From an uncultured Caulobacterales bacterium (GTDB lineage: Bacteria > Pseudomonadota > Alphaproteobacteria > Caulobacterales > Caulobacteraceae), in the NCBI GenBank assembly GCA_903862425.1, contig CAIOYC010000008.1:248001-312000 (forward strand): a stretch of 64,000 nucleotides of DNA, in the 5' to 3' direction. Position 1 is the stretch's first letter. Each line of letters opens with the position of its first letter. Position numbers and translations under genes: made by a program. Below the pieces are notes generated by a model. That model worked only from the letters and a program-made list of their open reading frames with translations, was not told the origin of the DNA and searched no databases. This document shows, piece after piece, positions 26,268 to 34,331 of the stretch.

Positions 26268-28919
26268 TCAAGAAGCCTTCTTTGCAGCCGCCTTCTTCGC
26301 CGGCGCCTTCTTGGCAGAGGGCTTCTTCGCCGTCGCCTTCGTGGCAGGCTTGGCGGCGGCCTTCGCCGCCGGTTTCGTGGCCGCTCGCTTCGCCGGCTTC
26401 TTGCCGCCGCCCTTGGCTGCGCGTTCGGCCAGGAGAGCCACGGCCTGCTCCATAGTCACCGCCGCCGGATCCGTTCCCTTTGGAACATTGGCGTTTATCC
26501 CGTCCGCGGCGATGTAGGGACCAAAGCGGCCCGATAGCACCCGCACCGGCGAGCCCGTCTCCGGGTGGGCGCCGAGCTCCTTCAGGGCCGTCGCCTGGCC
26601 GCGCTGGGGCCGCCCTCCGCCGGCGCGCTTCTCGGCCAAGAGGGTAACCGCCCGGTTCAGCCCGACCTCGAACACCTCGTCGATATCCGCGACGTTGGCA
26701 TAGGTCTTGCCGTGCTGGACGTAGGGGCCGTAGCGGCCGAGCCCCGCCAGGATGGGTTCGCCGTCCTCCGGGTGCAGGCCCACGGTGCGCGGCAGGGCCA
26801 AAAGGCGCAGGGCCTGAGATAAGGTCAGCTCCGCCGGAGACCAGCCCTTGGGCAGGGACGAGCGTCGGGGCTTCTCCCCCTCCCCGCCCGGCTCCTCGAT
26901 ATAGGGACCGAAGCGACCGATCTTGAGCGAGACCGGCTGGTTGGTTTCCGGGTTGTGACCGAGTTCGCGGTCGCCGTTCTCCGCCGCCTCGCCTTCCGCC
27001 TCGGGGCCGGCCATAGGGCGGGTATAACGGCACTCCGGATAGTTGGAGCAGCCGATGAAGGCGCCGTACTTGCCGGTCTTCAGGCTGAGGAGACCCGTGC
27101 CGCAGACATGACAGGTGCGCGGGTTGCTCCCGTCCCCCTTGTCCGGGAATATCTGCGGACCGAGAGCGTCGTTCAGCGCGTCAAGCACCTGGGTGGTGCG
27201 CACCCCGCCGAGTTCGCCTACCGCAGCGTGGAAGTCCTTCCAGAACTCCCGCAGCAGCGCCTTGTACTCCATCTCCCCGGCGGAGACCTTGTCGAGCTTC
27301 TCTTCCAGCGCGGCGGTGAAGTCGTACTCCACATAGCGGCGGAAGAACTGTTCGAGGAAGGCGGTGACGAGGCGACCCTTGTCCTCAGGCACGAAGCGGT
27401 TCTTGTCCATGCGCACGTACTCGCGGTCGCGTAGCACGGTGAGGATCGAGGCGTAGGTGGAGGGGCGCCCGATGCCGAGTTCCTCCATCTTCTTGACCAA
27501 GGTGGCTTCCGAATAGCGCGGCGGCGGTTCGGTGAAATGCTGGTCGGCGCGAGCCTTCAGCACCTTGGCGGCGGCGCCCTCGGCTACGGCGGGCAAACGG
27601 CGGCTGTCATCCTCCTCGTCCCCCGCTGATCCCTTGGCGACTTCGTCGCGGCCTTCTTCGTACACCGCAAGATAGCCGTCGAACTGCACGACCTGGCCGG
27701 TGGCGCGCAGACCGGTCTTCCCGTCGGGAGTCTCCAGGTCGATGGTGGTGCGCTCGATCCGCGCCGCCTCCATCTGGCTGGCCATCATGCGTTTCCAGAT
27801 CAGCTCGTAGAGGCGCGCGAGATCGCCATCGAGATGAAGCTGTTCAGGCCGGCGGGCCATGGAAGTCGGGCGGATCGCCTCGTGCGCCTCCTGGGCGTTC
27901 TTGGCCTTGACGCTGTAGTGACGGGCCTTCTCGGGAACATAGGCGGCGCCATAGCGGTCGCCGATCACCTTGCGGGCTTCCTCGATCGCCTCGGGGGCGG
28001 AAGCGACGCCGTCGGTCCGCATATAGGTGATCAGGCCGCCCTGCTCGTCCACGCCCTCATACAGCTTCTGCGCCGCCTGCATGGTGCGCTGGGCGTTGAA
28101 GCCGAGCTTGCGCGAGGCCTCCTGCTGCAGGGTCGAGGTGGTGAAGGGCGGGGACGGATTACGCCGCGCCGGCTTCTTCTCGACGCTATGGACGGTGAAC
28201 TGGCCGGTCTCCACCGCGCGGCGGGCGTCTTCAGCCTCGTCCGCATGGGTCAGGCCAAACTTGTCCAGCCGCTTGCCGTCGAGCTTGGCGAGGCGAGCGA
28301 GGAAGGGGTCGGAGCCTGCGGACACATCGGCGTCTACGGTCCAGTATTCTCGCGCCTTGAAGGCCTCGATCTCCGCCTCGCGGTCCACCACCAGTCGAAG
28401 AGATACGGACTGAACGCGTCCGGCGGAGCGCGACCCTGGAAGCTTGCGCCACAGGACAGGCGATAATGTAAAACCGACCAGGTAATCGAGGGCGCGGCGG
28501 GCCAGATAGGCGTCCACCAGCTCCATATCCACGTCGCGCGGGTTTTTCATCGCCTCGGTCACGGCGGCCTTGGTGATGGCGTTGAACACCACGCGCTGGA
28601 CCGTGGCGCCCTTGAGCACCTTCTTGGCCTTCAGCACTTCGAGCACGTGCCAGGAGATGGCCTCCCCTTCACGGTCGGGGTCGGTGGCGAGGATAAGCCG
28701 ATCGGCGCCCTTCATCGCCGCGGCGATGTCCGACAGCCGCTTGGAGGCCTTGAAATCCACCTCCCAGCTCATGGCGAAATCGTCGTCGGGGCGCACGCTG
28801 CCGTCCTTGGAAGGCAGATCCCGGACGTGACCATAGGACGCCAGGACCGTGTAGTCCGCACCCAAGTACTTATTGATGGTCTTGGCCTTGGCCGGGCTTT
28901 CGACGACGACGACGTTCAT
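26268..28919 (-). CDS. topA: DNA topoisomerase I
   Basis: An 883-residue type IA topoisomerase that relaxes negative supercoils. The Toprim domain starts at once (MNVVVVESPAKAKTINKYLG, then DPDREGEAI). The catalytic tyrosine region ITYMRTDGVASAPEAI, a four-Cys zinc ribbon (CHVCGTGLL...CSNYPEC) and several C-terminal GRFGPYIE-type repeats follow in order. The last 45 residues are almost only Lys, Ala, Pro and Thr (AKKAPAKKAAAKK), a histone H1-like tail. The ATG at 28919 was chosen by homology; the frame is open to 29045. It faces a small plus-strand gene across 170 bases. Confidence 0.96.
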   Translation of the reverse strand: MNVVVVESPAKAKTINKYLGADYTVLASYGHVRDLPSKDGSVRPDDDFAMSWEVDFKASKRLSDIAAAMKGADRLILATDPDREGEAISWHVLEVLKAKKVLKGATVQRVVFNAITKAAVTEAMKNPRDVDMELVDAYLARRALDYLVGFTLSPVLWRKLPGSRSAGRVQSVSLRLVVDREAEIEAFKAREYWTVDADVSAGSDPFLARLAKLDGKRLDKFGLTHADEAEDARRAVETGQFTVHSVEKKPARRNPSPPFTTSTLQQEASRKLGFNAQRTMQAAQKLYEGVDEQGGLITYMRTDGVASAPEAIEEARKVIGDRYGAAYVPEKARHYSVKAKNAQEAHEAIRPTSMARRPEQLHLDGDLARLYELIWKRMMASQMEAARIERTTIDLETPDGKTGLRATGQVVQFDGYLAVYEEGRDEVAKGSAGDEEDDSRRLPAVAEGAAAKVLKARADQHFTEPPPRYSEATLVKKMEELGIGRPSTYASILTVLRDREYVRMDKNRFVPEDKGRLVTAFLEQFFRRYVEYDFTAALEEKLDKVSAGEMEYKALLREFWKDFHAAVGELGGVRTTQVLDALNDALGPQIFPDKGDGSNPRTCHVCGTGLLSLKTGKYGAFIGCSNYPECRYTRPMAGPEAEGEAAENGDRELGHNPETNQPVSLKIGRFGPYIEEPGGEGEKPRRSSLPKGWSPAELTLSQALRLLALPRTVGLHPEDGEPILAGLGRYGPYVQHGKTYANVADIDEVFEVGLNRAVTLLAEKRAGGGRPQRGQATALKELGAHPETGSPVRVLSGRFGPYIAADGINANVPKGTDPAAVTMEQAVALLAERAAKGGGKKPAKRAATKPAAKAAAKPATKATAKKPSAKKAPAKKAAAKKAS

Positions 28920-29089
28920 GCGGCGGGGGGATCTCGCGGAAGGGAACCGGGACGCTACAGCGCCATGGTGAAGGCTGGGAAAGTGGGGGTGCCCCCCCGC
29001 CTCTGTCAACGTCCGCTCTCGAAAGGCGGAATTGATTGCGCGCATTCCGCGTATTTACTATCCTCGCCATATATACGCGTGGAGGTAAA

Positions 29090-29293
29090 ATGGTGGCGGG
29101 ACTGAAGCTGAACGACCGCGGCATGCCGCCCCAATCGGTGGGCGCCTATGTAGAAGACATGCTGACCGAGCTGGCCCTCTTGTCCGAAGCTAATGACCAG
29201 CCGGAGCTCGCCGCCTCGATCCAGTCCGTAGCTGCTCTTGCCCACACCGCCAACCAGCGCCAGGCGAAGGCCGCGCCGCCGGTTTCGGACTAG
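29090..29293 (+). CDS. Small conserved-looking protein of unknown function (67 aa)
   Basis: Starts at ATG 29090 after an excellent Shine-Dalgarno sequence (GGAGGTAAA). It codes for 67 residues: MVAGLKLNDRGMPPQSVGAY, then a helical, acidic and Leu/Ala-rich middle with no cysteines or membrane segment. I recognise no family. The strong ribosome-binding site and codon usage like its neighbours argue that it is real. It lies 99 bases before rpmG on the same strand and is divergent from topA. Confidence 0.68.
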   Translation: MVAGLKLNDRGMPPQSVGAYVEDMLTELALLSEANDQPELAASIQSVAALAHTANQRQAKAAPPVSD

Positions 29294-29392
29294 GCTTCCC
29301 TGGCCGGTTGACTTCGCGCACTTCGTGAGTATTGTCCGCCGCTCTCGATTTCCCGGCTTCCCGCCGGCCTTACACACGCCCGCAGGTACGCC

Positions 29393-29560
29393 ATGGCCAA
29401 GCCAGCTTCCATCAAGATCCGTCTGAACTCCTCGGCGGATACCGGCTTCTTCTACGTCACCAAGAAGAACGCCCGCACCAAGACCGACAAGCTGGTGATG
29501 AAGAAGTACGACCCGGTCGTGCGCAAGCACGTCGAGTTCCGCGAAGGCAAGATCAAGTAG
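29393..29560 (+). CDS. rpmG: 50S ribosomal protein L33
   Basis: A 55-residue protein, [20 protein letters not shown] followed by [21 protein letters not shown], ending REGKIK. This is the alphaproteobacterial L33 type without zinc-binding cysteines. It is a small basic protein of the large subunit near the E site. It is monocistronic in appearance: a strong terminator follows 25 bases after its stop. Confidence 0.97.
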   Translation: MAKPASIKIRLNSSADTGFFYVTKKNARTKTDKLVMKKYDPVVRKHVEFREGKIK

Positions 29561-29584
29561 GATTGCTTAATCGCGATGCCCTGA

Positions 29585-29611
29585 GACGCCCGGGTTCGCC
29601 CGGGCGTTTTC
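29585..29611 (+). terminator. Rho-independent terminator of rpmG (UUCG tetraloop)
   Basis: A perfect 9-bp stem ACGCCCGGG / CCCGGGCGT (29586-29594 and 29599-29607) closes a TTCG tetraloop and is followed by TTTTCGTTT. It is the clearest intrinsic terminator in the window and separates rpmG from the KTSC gene. Confidence 0.93.
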
Positions 29612-29662
29612 GTTTGTGGGATCGGGTCTGATCCGAATGGCTGATTCGCGCGCTTCGGGCCC

Positions 29663-29860
29663 ATGCCGTCGAGCGTGATCCGCACCTTCCACTACGAACC
29701 TGACCAGCGGCGGCTCAATGTCGTGTTCGTCGGCGGCCGGCGCTACGCCTATCATTCAGTTCCGGCCCGGCTGGCCTCGGCGATGAAACAGGCCCTGTCC
29801 AAGGGTGAGTTCTTCAACGCCCACATCCGCGACCATTTCCGTTTCACACGCGAGTCCTGA
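29663..29860 (+). CDS. KTSC-domain protein
   Basis: A 65-residue protein that is essentially one KTSC domain: VIRTFHYEPDQRRLNVVFVGGRRYAYHSVP, then ALSKGEFFNAHIRDHF. The domain is also found at the C-terminus of some lysyl-tRNA synthetases; its function in stand-alone form is unknown. The ATG at 29663 follows the rpmG terminator by about 50 bases. Its stop TGA shares a base with the ATG of the next gene (TGATG), so the two are translationally linked. Confidence 0.85.
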   Translation: MPSSVIRTFHYEPDQRRLNVVFVGGRRYAYHSVPARLASAMKQALSKGEFFNAHIRDHFRFTRES

Positions 29861-30348
29861 TGGCGAAGCGGCTCAAGGTCTATCGCACCACCGCCGGCTT
29901 CTACGAAACCGTGGTCGCCGCTGCGAATCAGTCGGAGGCGCTGGAGGCATGGGGCGTGCGCCAGAACCTGTTCGCTGAGCACGCAGCGCGGATCGAGGAC
30001 GATCCGGATGTCGTCAAGGCGGCCGGCGCCCATCCCGGCCAGCCGCTTCGCCGCCCCATCGGATCGAACGAGGCCTTCAAGCTCGATCCCGACGCGCCAG
30101 CCGCGCCGAAGGGCGGCAAGACCCGGGCGAAGGCGAACGCCGACCGACGCAAGCTCGACAAGGCCGACGCCGCGCTGGAAGAGCTTCGCGACCGGCAGAA
30201 GGACGAAGCCGCCGACCTCGACCGGCGTATGGACGAATTGAGGGCCGCGCGTACAACCGCCGAATCGCGCTGGGACGAAGAGCAGGCTGAAGCTCGAAAA
30301 ACGGTCGACCGAGAATGCCGCGCCTACGCCAAGTCGGGCGGCCGGTGA
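29860..30348 (+). CDS. Charged, TolA-like hypothetical protein
   Basis: A 162-residue protein with two parts. The N-terminal 75 residues (KRLKVYRTTAGFYETVVAAANQSEALEAWG, LFAEHAARIEDDPDVVKAAGAHPGQPLRRPIGS) match a conserved alphaproteobacterial pattern often labelled cell envelope biogenesis protein TolA, without proof of that role. The remainder is a highly charged Lys/Glu/Asp/Arg/Ala coiled coil (about 88-155). No signal peptide or membrane helix is visible, so a TolA function seems unlikely. It overlaps KTSC by one base and AlkB by four. Confidence 0.75.
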   Translation: MAKRLKVYRTTAGFYETVVAAANQSEALEAWGVRQNLFAEHAARIEDDPDVVKAAGAHPGQPLRRPIGSNEAFKLDPDAPAAPKGGKTRAKANADRRKLDKADAALEELRDRQKDEAADLDRRMDELRAARTTAESRWDEEQAEARKTVDRECRAYAKSGGR

Positions 30349-30929
30349 TTCGCGCCGCCGCTCAGCCGAGCCTGTTCGACGCCCCCGAGCCGGCCATGCC
30401 GGAGGGGTTTCGCTACCAGCCCGACCTGATCGGCCCCGAGGAGGAGACCGAACTCCTGGGCATCCTGGCGAAGCAGCCCTTCGCCCCGTTCGACTTCAAC
30501 GGCTATCTGGGCAGTCGGCAGGTGCTGAGCTTCGGTCTCCGCTACGACTACGGCGTGCGCAAGGTGCTGGAGACCGAGCCGATCCCGGCCTGGCTTCAAC
30601 CCCTTCGATCCCGTGTCGCCGCCTTCTGCAGCCAGTCCACTGACGATTTTGTGCAGGTGCTGATCAACCAATACCGCATCGGCGCCGGTGTCGGCTGGCA
30701 TCGCGACCGCCCGCAGTTTGGTGATGTGGTGGGCGTCTCCCTGCTCTCCCCCTGCCCTTTCCGATTCAGGCTGAAGCAGGGCGATCGCTGGCTCCGGCGC
30801 TCGATGGTCGTAGAACCGCGCTCCGCCTATCTGATCTCGGGTCCGGCGCGCTGGGAATGGAAGCATTCCATTTCCCCCGTGGGGGCGCACCGCTATTCGA
30901 TCACCTTTCGCACGCTTAGGCGCCGTTAG
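30345..30929 (+). CDS. AlkB-family 2-oxoglutarate/Fe(II)-dependent dioxygenase
   Basis: About 194 residues from GTG 30345, which overlaps the previous stop as GTGA; an ATG at 30315 inside the previous gene would add ten residues. The iron ligands fit the HxD...H pattern in VGWHRDRPQF and WEWKHSISP, and the 2-oxoglutarate arginine fits RYSITFRTLR. AsnTyr of the INQYR strand is also typical. Enzymes of this family repair alkylated DNA or RNA bases, or modify RNA or protein; the exact substrate is not given by sequence. Its stop overlaps the stop of pleD on the other strand. Confidence 0.88.
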   Translation: MIRAAAQPSLFDAPEPAMPEGFRYQPDLIGPEEETELLGILAKQPFAPFDFNGYLGSRQVLSFGLRYDYGVRKVLETEPIPAWLQPLRSRVAAFCSQSTDDFVQVLINQYRIGAGVGWHRDRPQFGDVVGVSLLSPCPFRFRLKQGDRWLRRSMVVEPRSAYLISGPARWEWKHSISPVGAHRYSITFRTLRRR

Positions 30930-32287
30930 GCGGCGCGGCTGACCACCTGATTGCGACCGTGGGCCTTGGCCTCGTAGACGGCGGCGTCAGCGCGTTTGAG
31001 CAGGGCGTCGGTGGTATCGTCCGCGCCCAAGGTGCAGGCTACGCCGACGGAGATGGTAACCGTCAGAGGCTCGCTGAGACCCGCCGCCTTGAACGGGGTG
31101 GAGGAGACGTGCAGGCGCAGGCGCTCGGCGATCCTCAACGCGTCCTTAAGCTGGGTATCGGGCATGATCACCACGAACTCCTCCCCGCCATAACGGCAGG
31201 CCAGGTCGATGGCGCGCACATTGGTAGCAAGGCGCACCGCGAACTCGCGCAGCACCTCATCCCCCACATCGTGCCCGAAGGTGTCGTTGATACGTTTGAA
31301 GAAATCGATGTCGACCAGCAGGGCCGAGACTGGCTCGCCGCCAAGCGCCGCGCGCTTAACAAGCTGCCCCGCCTGGCTGGTCATGTAGCGACGGTTATGC
31401 AGACCCGTGAGCGTATCGGTGACCGCCGCCTCCATTGAGAGGTCGAGGTTGTTGCGCAGATAGTCGGTGTAGCGCTTCTGGCGCACCAGGGTCTTGACCC
31501 GCGCGGCGAGCTCTTCTGGGTCCACCGGTCTGGCGAGGATGTCGTTGACGCCTAGCTCCAGCGCCTTGATGGCGCGGGCCTTCTCATCCGGATCGACAAT
31601 GGCGAGGATAGGCATGTGCCGCAGCCCCTCCTCCGACCGCGCCTGGGCGGCGAGACGCAGGCCGTCGAACCCGCGCGAAGCGGCGTTGACGATGAGCAGA
31701 TCGGCGCGCGCCTTCACCGCCATCAGCGCCTTGTCAGGCTCCGATTCGATGACCGGACGATGCTCCACCGCCAGTTCGTCAGCGATCCGCTTGGCCTGGC
31801 GCTCGTTGTCGTCGGCGATGACGATGCGGGCGCCGGCGCGATTCAGCTTGCCGCCGCCCTCGATCACGCCCAGCCGCCGGCCCGAGGCCTCGCGCTCGCG
31901 CAATTCGTCGATCATCTGCTTCAGCCGGGCGAGGCTGCGCACGCGGGCGAACAGAGTGACATCGTCGATCGGCTTGTTGAGGAAGTCGTCCGCCCCCGCT
32001 TCGAGCCCTGTCAGACGATCACGGCGCCCGTCGAGCGCGGTAACCATCACCACCGGAATGTGCTCGGTGATCGGATCGGCTTTGAGGCGCTTGCAGACCT
32101 CGAACCCGTCCATGCCCGGCATCATGACGTCGAGCAGGATCATGTCCGGTCGTTCGGTCTGCGCCACGGCGATACCCGAGGGCCCGTCACAGGCGGTGAG
32201 CACCTCGTAATACTCGGCCTCAAGTTTCGCCTTCAACAGGCGGACATTGGCTTCGATGTCATCGACGACGAGGATACGCGCGGACAT
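30926..32287 (-). CDS. pleD: Response regulator diguanylate cyclase PleD
   Basis: A 453-residue REC-REC'-GGDEF protein. The first receiver has DD at 9-10, the phosphoacceptor D53 and the conserved K104 region. The second receiver is an adaptor in which the acceptor position is Asn (LLIVNAAS, N200). The GGDEF domain has an active GGEEF (366-370) and an allosteric I-site RAID (357-360) for c-di-GMP feedback inhibition. PleD makes c-di-GMP at the stalked pole during the swarmer-to-stalked transition in Caulobacter. Length matches the Caulobacter protein. It lies six bases after divK and converges on AlkB, with overlapping stops. Confidence 0.96.
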   Translation of the reverse strand: MSARILVVDDIEANVRLLKAKLEAEYYEVLTACDGPSGIAVAQTERPDMILLDVMMPGMDGFEVCKRLKADPITEHIPVVMVTALDGRRDRLTGLEAGADDFLNKPIDDVTLFARVRSLARLKQMIDELREREASGRRLGVIEGGGKLNRAGARIVIADDNERQAKRIADELAVEHRPVIESEPDKALMAVKARADLLIVNAASRGFDGLRLAAQARSEEGLRHMPILAIVDPDEKARAIKALELGVNDILARPVDPEELAARVKTLVRQKRYTDYLRNNLDLSMEAAVTDTLTGLHNRRYMTSQAGQLVKRAALGGEPVSALLVDIDFFKRINDTFGHDVGDEVLREFAVRLATNVRAIDLACRYGGEEFVVIMPDTQLKDALRIAERLRLHVSSTPFKAAGLSEPLTVTISVGVACTLGADDTTDALLKRADAAVYEAKAHGRNQVVSRAA

Positions 32288-32293
32288 TTACCT

Positions 32294-32659
32294 TTACCCC
32301 AGAAAACGCCGGACGGTTTCAAGGAAGTAGGTCACCGAGATGGGCTTTGAGATATAGGCCTCGCAACCCCCGTCGCGGATGCGCTCCTCATCGCCCTTCA
32401 TGGCGAAGGCGGTAACCGCGATCACCGGGATGTGGCTGAGCTCGTCGTCTTCCTTCAGCCACTTGGTCACTTCCAACCCAGAGATCTCCGGCAGCTGGAT
32501 ATCCATGAGAATCAGGTCGGGCTGATGCTGGCGTGCGAGGGCCAGGGCGGATAGACCTTCGCGGGTCTGCAAGGTCTCGTACCCCTGGGCATCGAGCAGA
32601 TCATGAAAAAGCTTCATGTTCAGCTCGTTATCCTCAACGATGAGGACTTTCTTGGTCAT
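32294..32659 (-). CDS. divK: Single-domain response regulator DivK
   Basis: A 121-residue stand-alone receiver beginning [22 protein letters not shown], nearly the Caulobacter DivK sequence as I remember it. Acidic pocket E9-D10, phosphoacceptor D53 ([10 protein letters not shown]) and K104 region (AYISKPIS) are intact. DivK is phosphorylated by DivJ, dephosphorylated by PleC and acts through DivL to shut down the CckA-ChpT-CtrA relay. A second ATG one codon upstream (32662) is also possible. It precedes pleD by six bases, the same pair order as in Caulobacter. Confidence 0.97.
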   Translation of the reverse strand: MTKKVLIVEDNELNMKLFHDLLDAQGYETLQTREGLSALALARQHQPDLILMDIQLPEISGLEVTKWLKEDDELSHIPVIAVTAFAMKGDEERIRDGGCEAYISKPISVTYFLETVRRFLG

Positions 32660-32744
32660 CATTCAACCGCGCCAAAGGCCAAAAGAACGTGGGGCGCGAA
32701 CATGTCGCGTCCCTTCTTCTCGAAGGCTTGTCGCACGGATATCC

Positions 32745-32759
32745 TTAAATCGGAGTTGA
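32745..32759. promoter_or_regulatory. Possible CtrA-binding site upstream of divK
   Basis: TTAAATCGGAGTTGA fits the CtrA box TTAA-N7-TTAA with one mismatch. It lies 86-100 bases upstream of divK in the 113-base gap shared with the divergent HAD gene. In Caulobacter divK transcription is partly CtrA-dependent. This is a motif match only. Confidence 0.45.
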
Positions 32760-32775
32760 GGCTGATGCAGACCCC

Positions 32776-33429
32776 ATGTCGGGCGGACCCATGACGATCA
32801 TCGAACCGGAGACGGCCATCGTCGATCCGGCGCGTGGCCTTGCGATCATCGATGTGGACGAGGTCATCGCCCTGTTCATCCAGGGTTTTGACCGGTTCCT
32901 GCAACCGCACGGCTACGAGTTTCGTCTTTTGTCCTTCGGCCTGTTCGACAACGTCTTCGCCCACGGCGCAGAGACGCCGGCGGAAAAGGACAAGTCGCGC
33001 GCCTTATTCGACCGCTTCTTCTCGCACGGCTGCGGCGAGATCGATCCGGCGCCGGGCGCTGTTGCGGGTCTCGCCAGTCTGGCGGACATGGCGCAGGTGG
33101 TGATTCTCACCAACGCTCCAGAGACCGCGCGAGAACTGCGCGGCGATTGGCTGAAGCGGCACGGTATGGACTATCCCATGATCATCAACCAGGGACCCAA
33201 GGGGCCGGCGGTTAAGACCCTTGCCGGGCGGGTCGAAGGGCCGGTCCTGTTCGTGGACGACCTGATCTCCAATCTCGACTCTGTGGCCCAGGACGCGCCG
33301 CGGGTGACGCGGGTGCAGATGGTCGCCGACCCCAAGCTGCGGACCATGGCTCCGGCCAGCCGCCGCCATCGCCGCATCGATGACTGGCCGAGCCTCGTGC
33401 GGCTGGCTGAACAAGAGGTATTTGCGTGA
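32776..33429 (+). CDS. HAD-superfamily hydrolase-like protein
   Basis: A 217-residue protein with all four HAD motifs in order: DxD in LAIIDVDEV (about residues 26-28), the Thr of VVILTNAPE, a Lys near GPKGPAVKT, and the acidic pair in VLFVDDLISN. It is probably a phosphatase; the substrate is unknown. A second ATG at 32791 (MTIIEPE) is a possible start. Its stop overlaps the GTG of the ROK kinase gene as GTGA, so the two may act on the same sugar phosphate. It is divergent from divK. Confidence 0.83.
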   Translation: MSGGPMTIIEPETAIVDPARGLAIIDVDEVIALFIQGFDRFLQPHGYEFRLLSFGLFDNVFAHGAETPAEKDKSRALFDRFFSHGCGEIDPAPGAVAGLASLADMAQVVILTNAPETARELRGDWLKRHGMDYPMIINQGPKGPAVKTLAGRVEGPVLFVDDLISNLDSVAQDAPRVTRVQMVADPKLRTMAPASRRHRRIDDWPSLVRLAEQEVFA

Positions 33430-34331
33430 TCCGTATCGGCGTCGATTTCGGCGGCACCAAGATCGAGGCGGCGGCCCTGAACCAGGCCGGCGATTTTCTG
33501 GCCCGCGTGCGAGAACCCAATCCCGGCAATTACGACGCCGCGGTCGCGTCCGTGAAGAAGGTGGTCGAGGAGGCGGAGGCCCAGGCAGGGGCGACAGCGC
33601 AGCGGGTGGGCGTCGGCATGCCCGGCTCCATTTCGCCGGTGACGCACGAGGTGCGCGGCGCCAACTCCACCTGGCTCAACGGCAAGCCCTTCGACAAAGA
33701 TCTCGCCAAGGCCATGGGTAAGGAGGTCCGGGTCGCCAACGACGCCAACTGCTTCGCCCTGTCCGAAGCCACCGATGGCGCGGGCAAGGACGCCAAGGTC
33801 GTGTTCGGCGTCATCATCGGCACCGGCTGCGGCGGCGGCGTGGTGATGGACAGGCACGCGCTGGACGGCTGCAACTTTATCGCCGGTGAATGGGGCCACA
33901 CGCCGCTCCCCTGGATGGAGTCTGACGAATACCGCTCGCAGAAGTGCTGGTGCGGGCGTTGGGACTGCCTCGAACGCTATGTAGCCGGATCCGCCTTCGT
34001 GAACCATTACAAGGCGGCGGGTGGCGAGGCGCAGAACGGCGCCGAGATCGTCACCAAGGCGCGGGCGGGCGAACCATTGGCGGAGGCCGAACTCGAGCGC
34101 TACATCAATCGCCTTGGCCGGGGCCTTGCCATGATCTGCGACATCCTCGACCCGGATGTAATCGTGCTCGGCGGGGGCATGTCCAACACCGACGAACTTT
34201 ATGGCGAACGCCTGCGCCTGGCGGTGGAGACGCCTCTATTCTCAGATCAGTTCATCACGCCCATCCGAAAGCCGGTGCATGGCGATTCGTCCGGGGTGCG
34301 CGGCGCCGCCTGGCTATGGCCGTGGGATTGA
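33426..34331 (+). CDS. ROK-family sugar kinase (fructokinase-like)
   Basis: A 301-residue kinase with the phosphate-binding DFGGTKIEAA, the acidic catalytic region VANDANCFAL, the ROK signature GTGCGGGVVMD and GEWGHTPLPW, and the zinc motif CWCGRWDCLE. The zinc motif is CxCGxxxCxE with Asp where Gly is usual. This matches fructokinase/N-acetylhexosamine-type ROK members; the exact sugar is not certain. It starts with GTG 33426, overlapping the HAD gene, and its last 16 bases overlap the start of dinB. Confidence 0.9.
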   Translation: MIRIGVDFGGTKIEAAALNQAGDFLARVREPNPGNYDAAVASVKKVVEEAEAQAGATAQRVGVGMPGSISPVTHEVRGANSTWLNGKPFDKDLAKAMGKEVRVANDANCFALSEATDGAGKDAKVVFGVIIGTGCGGGVVMDRHALDGCNFIAGEWGHTPLPWMESDEYRSQKCWCGRWDCLERYVAGSAFVNHYKAAGGEAQNGAEIVTKARAGEPLAEAELERYINRLGRGLAMICDILDPDVIVLGGGMSNTDELYGERLRLAVETPLFSDQFITPIRKPVHGDSSGVRGAAWLWPWD

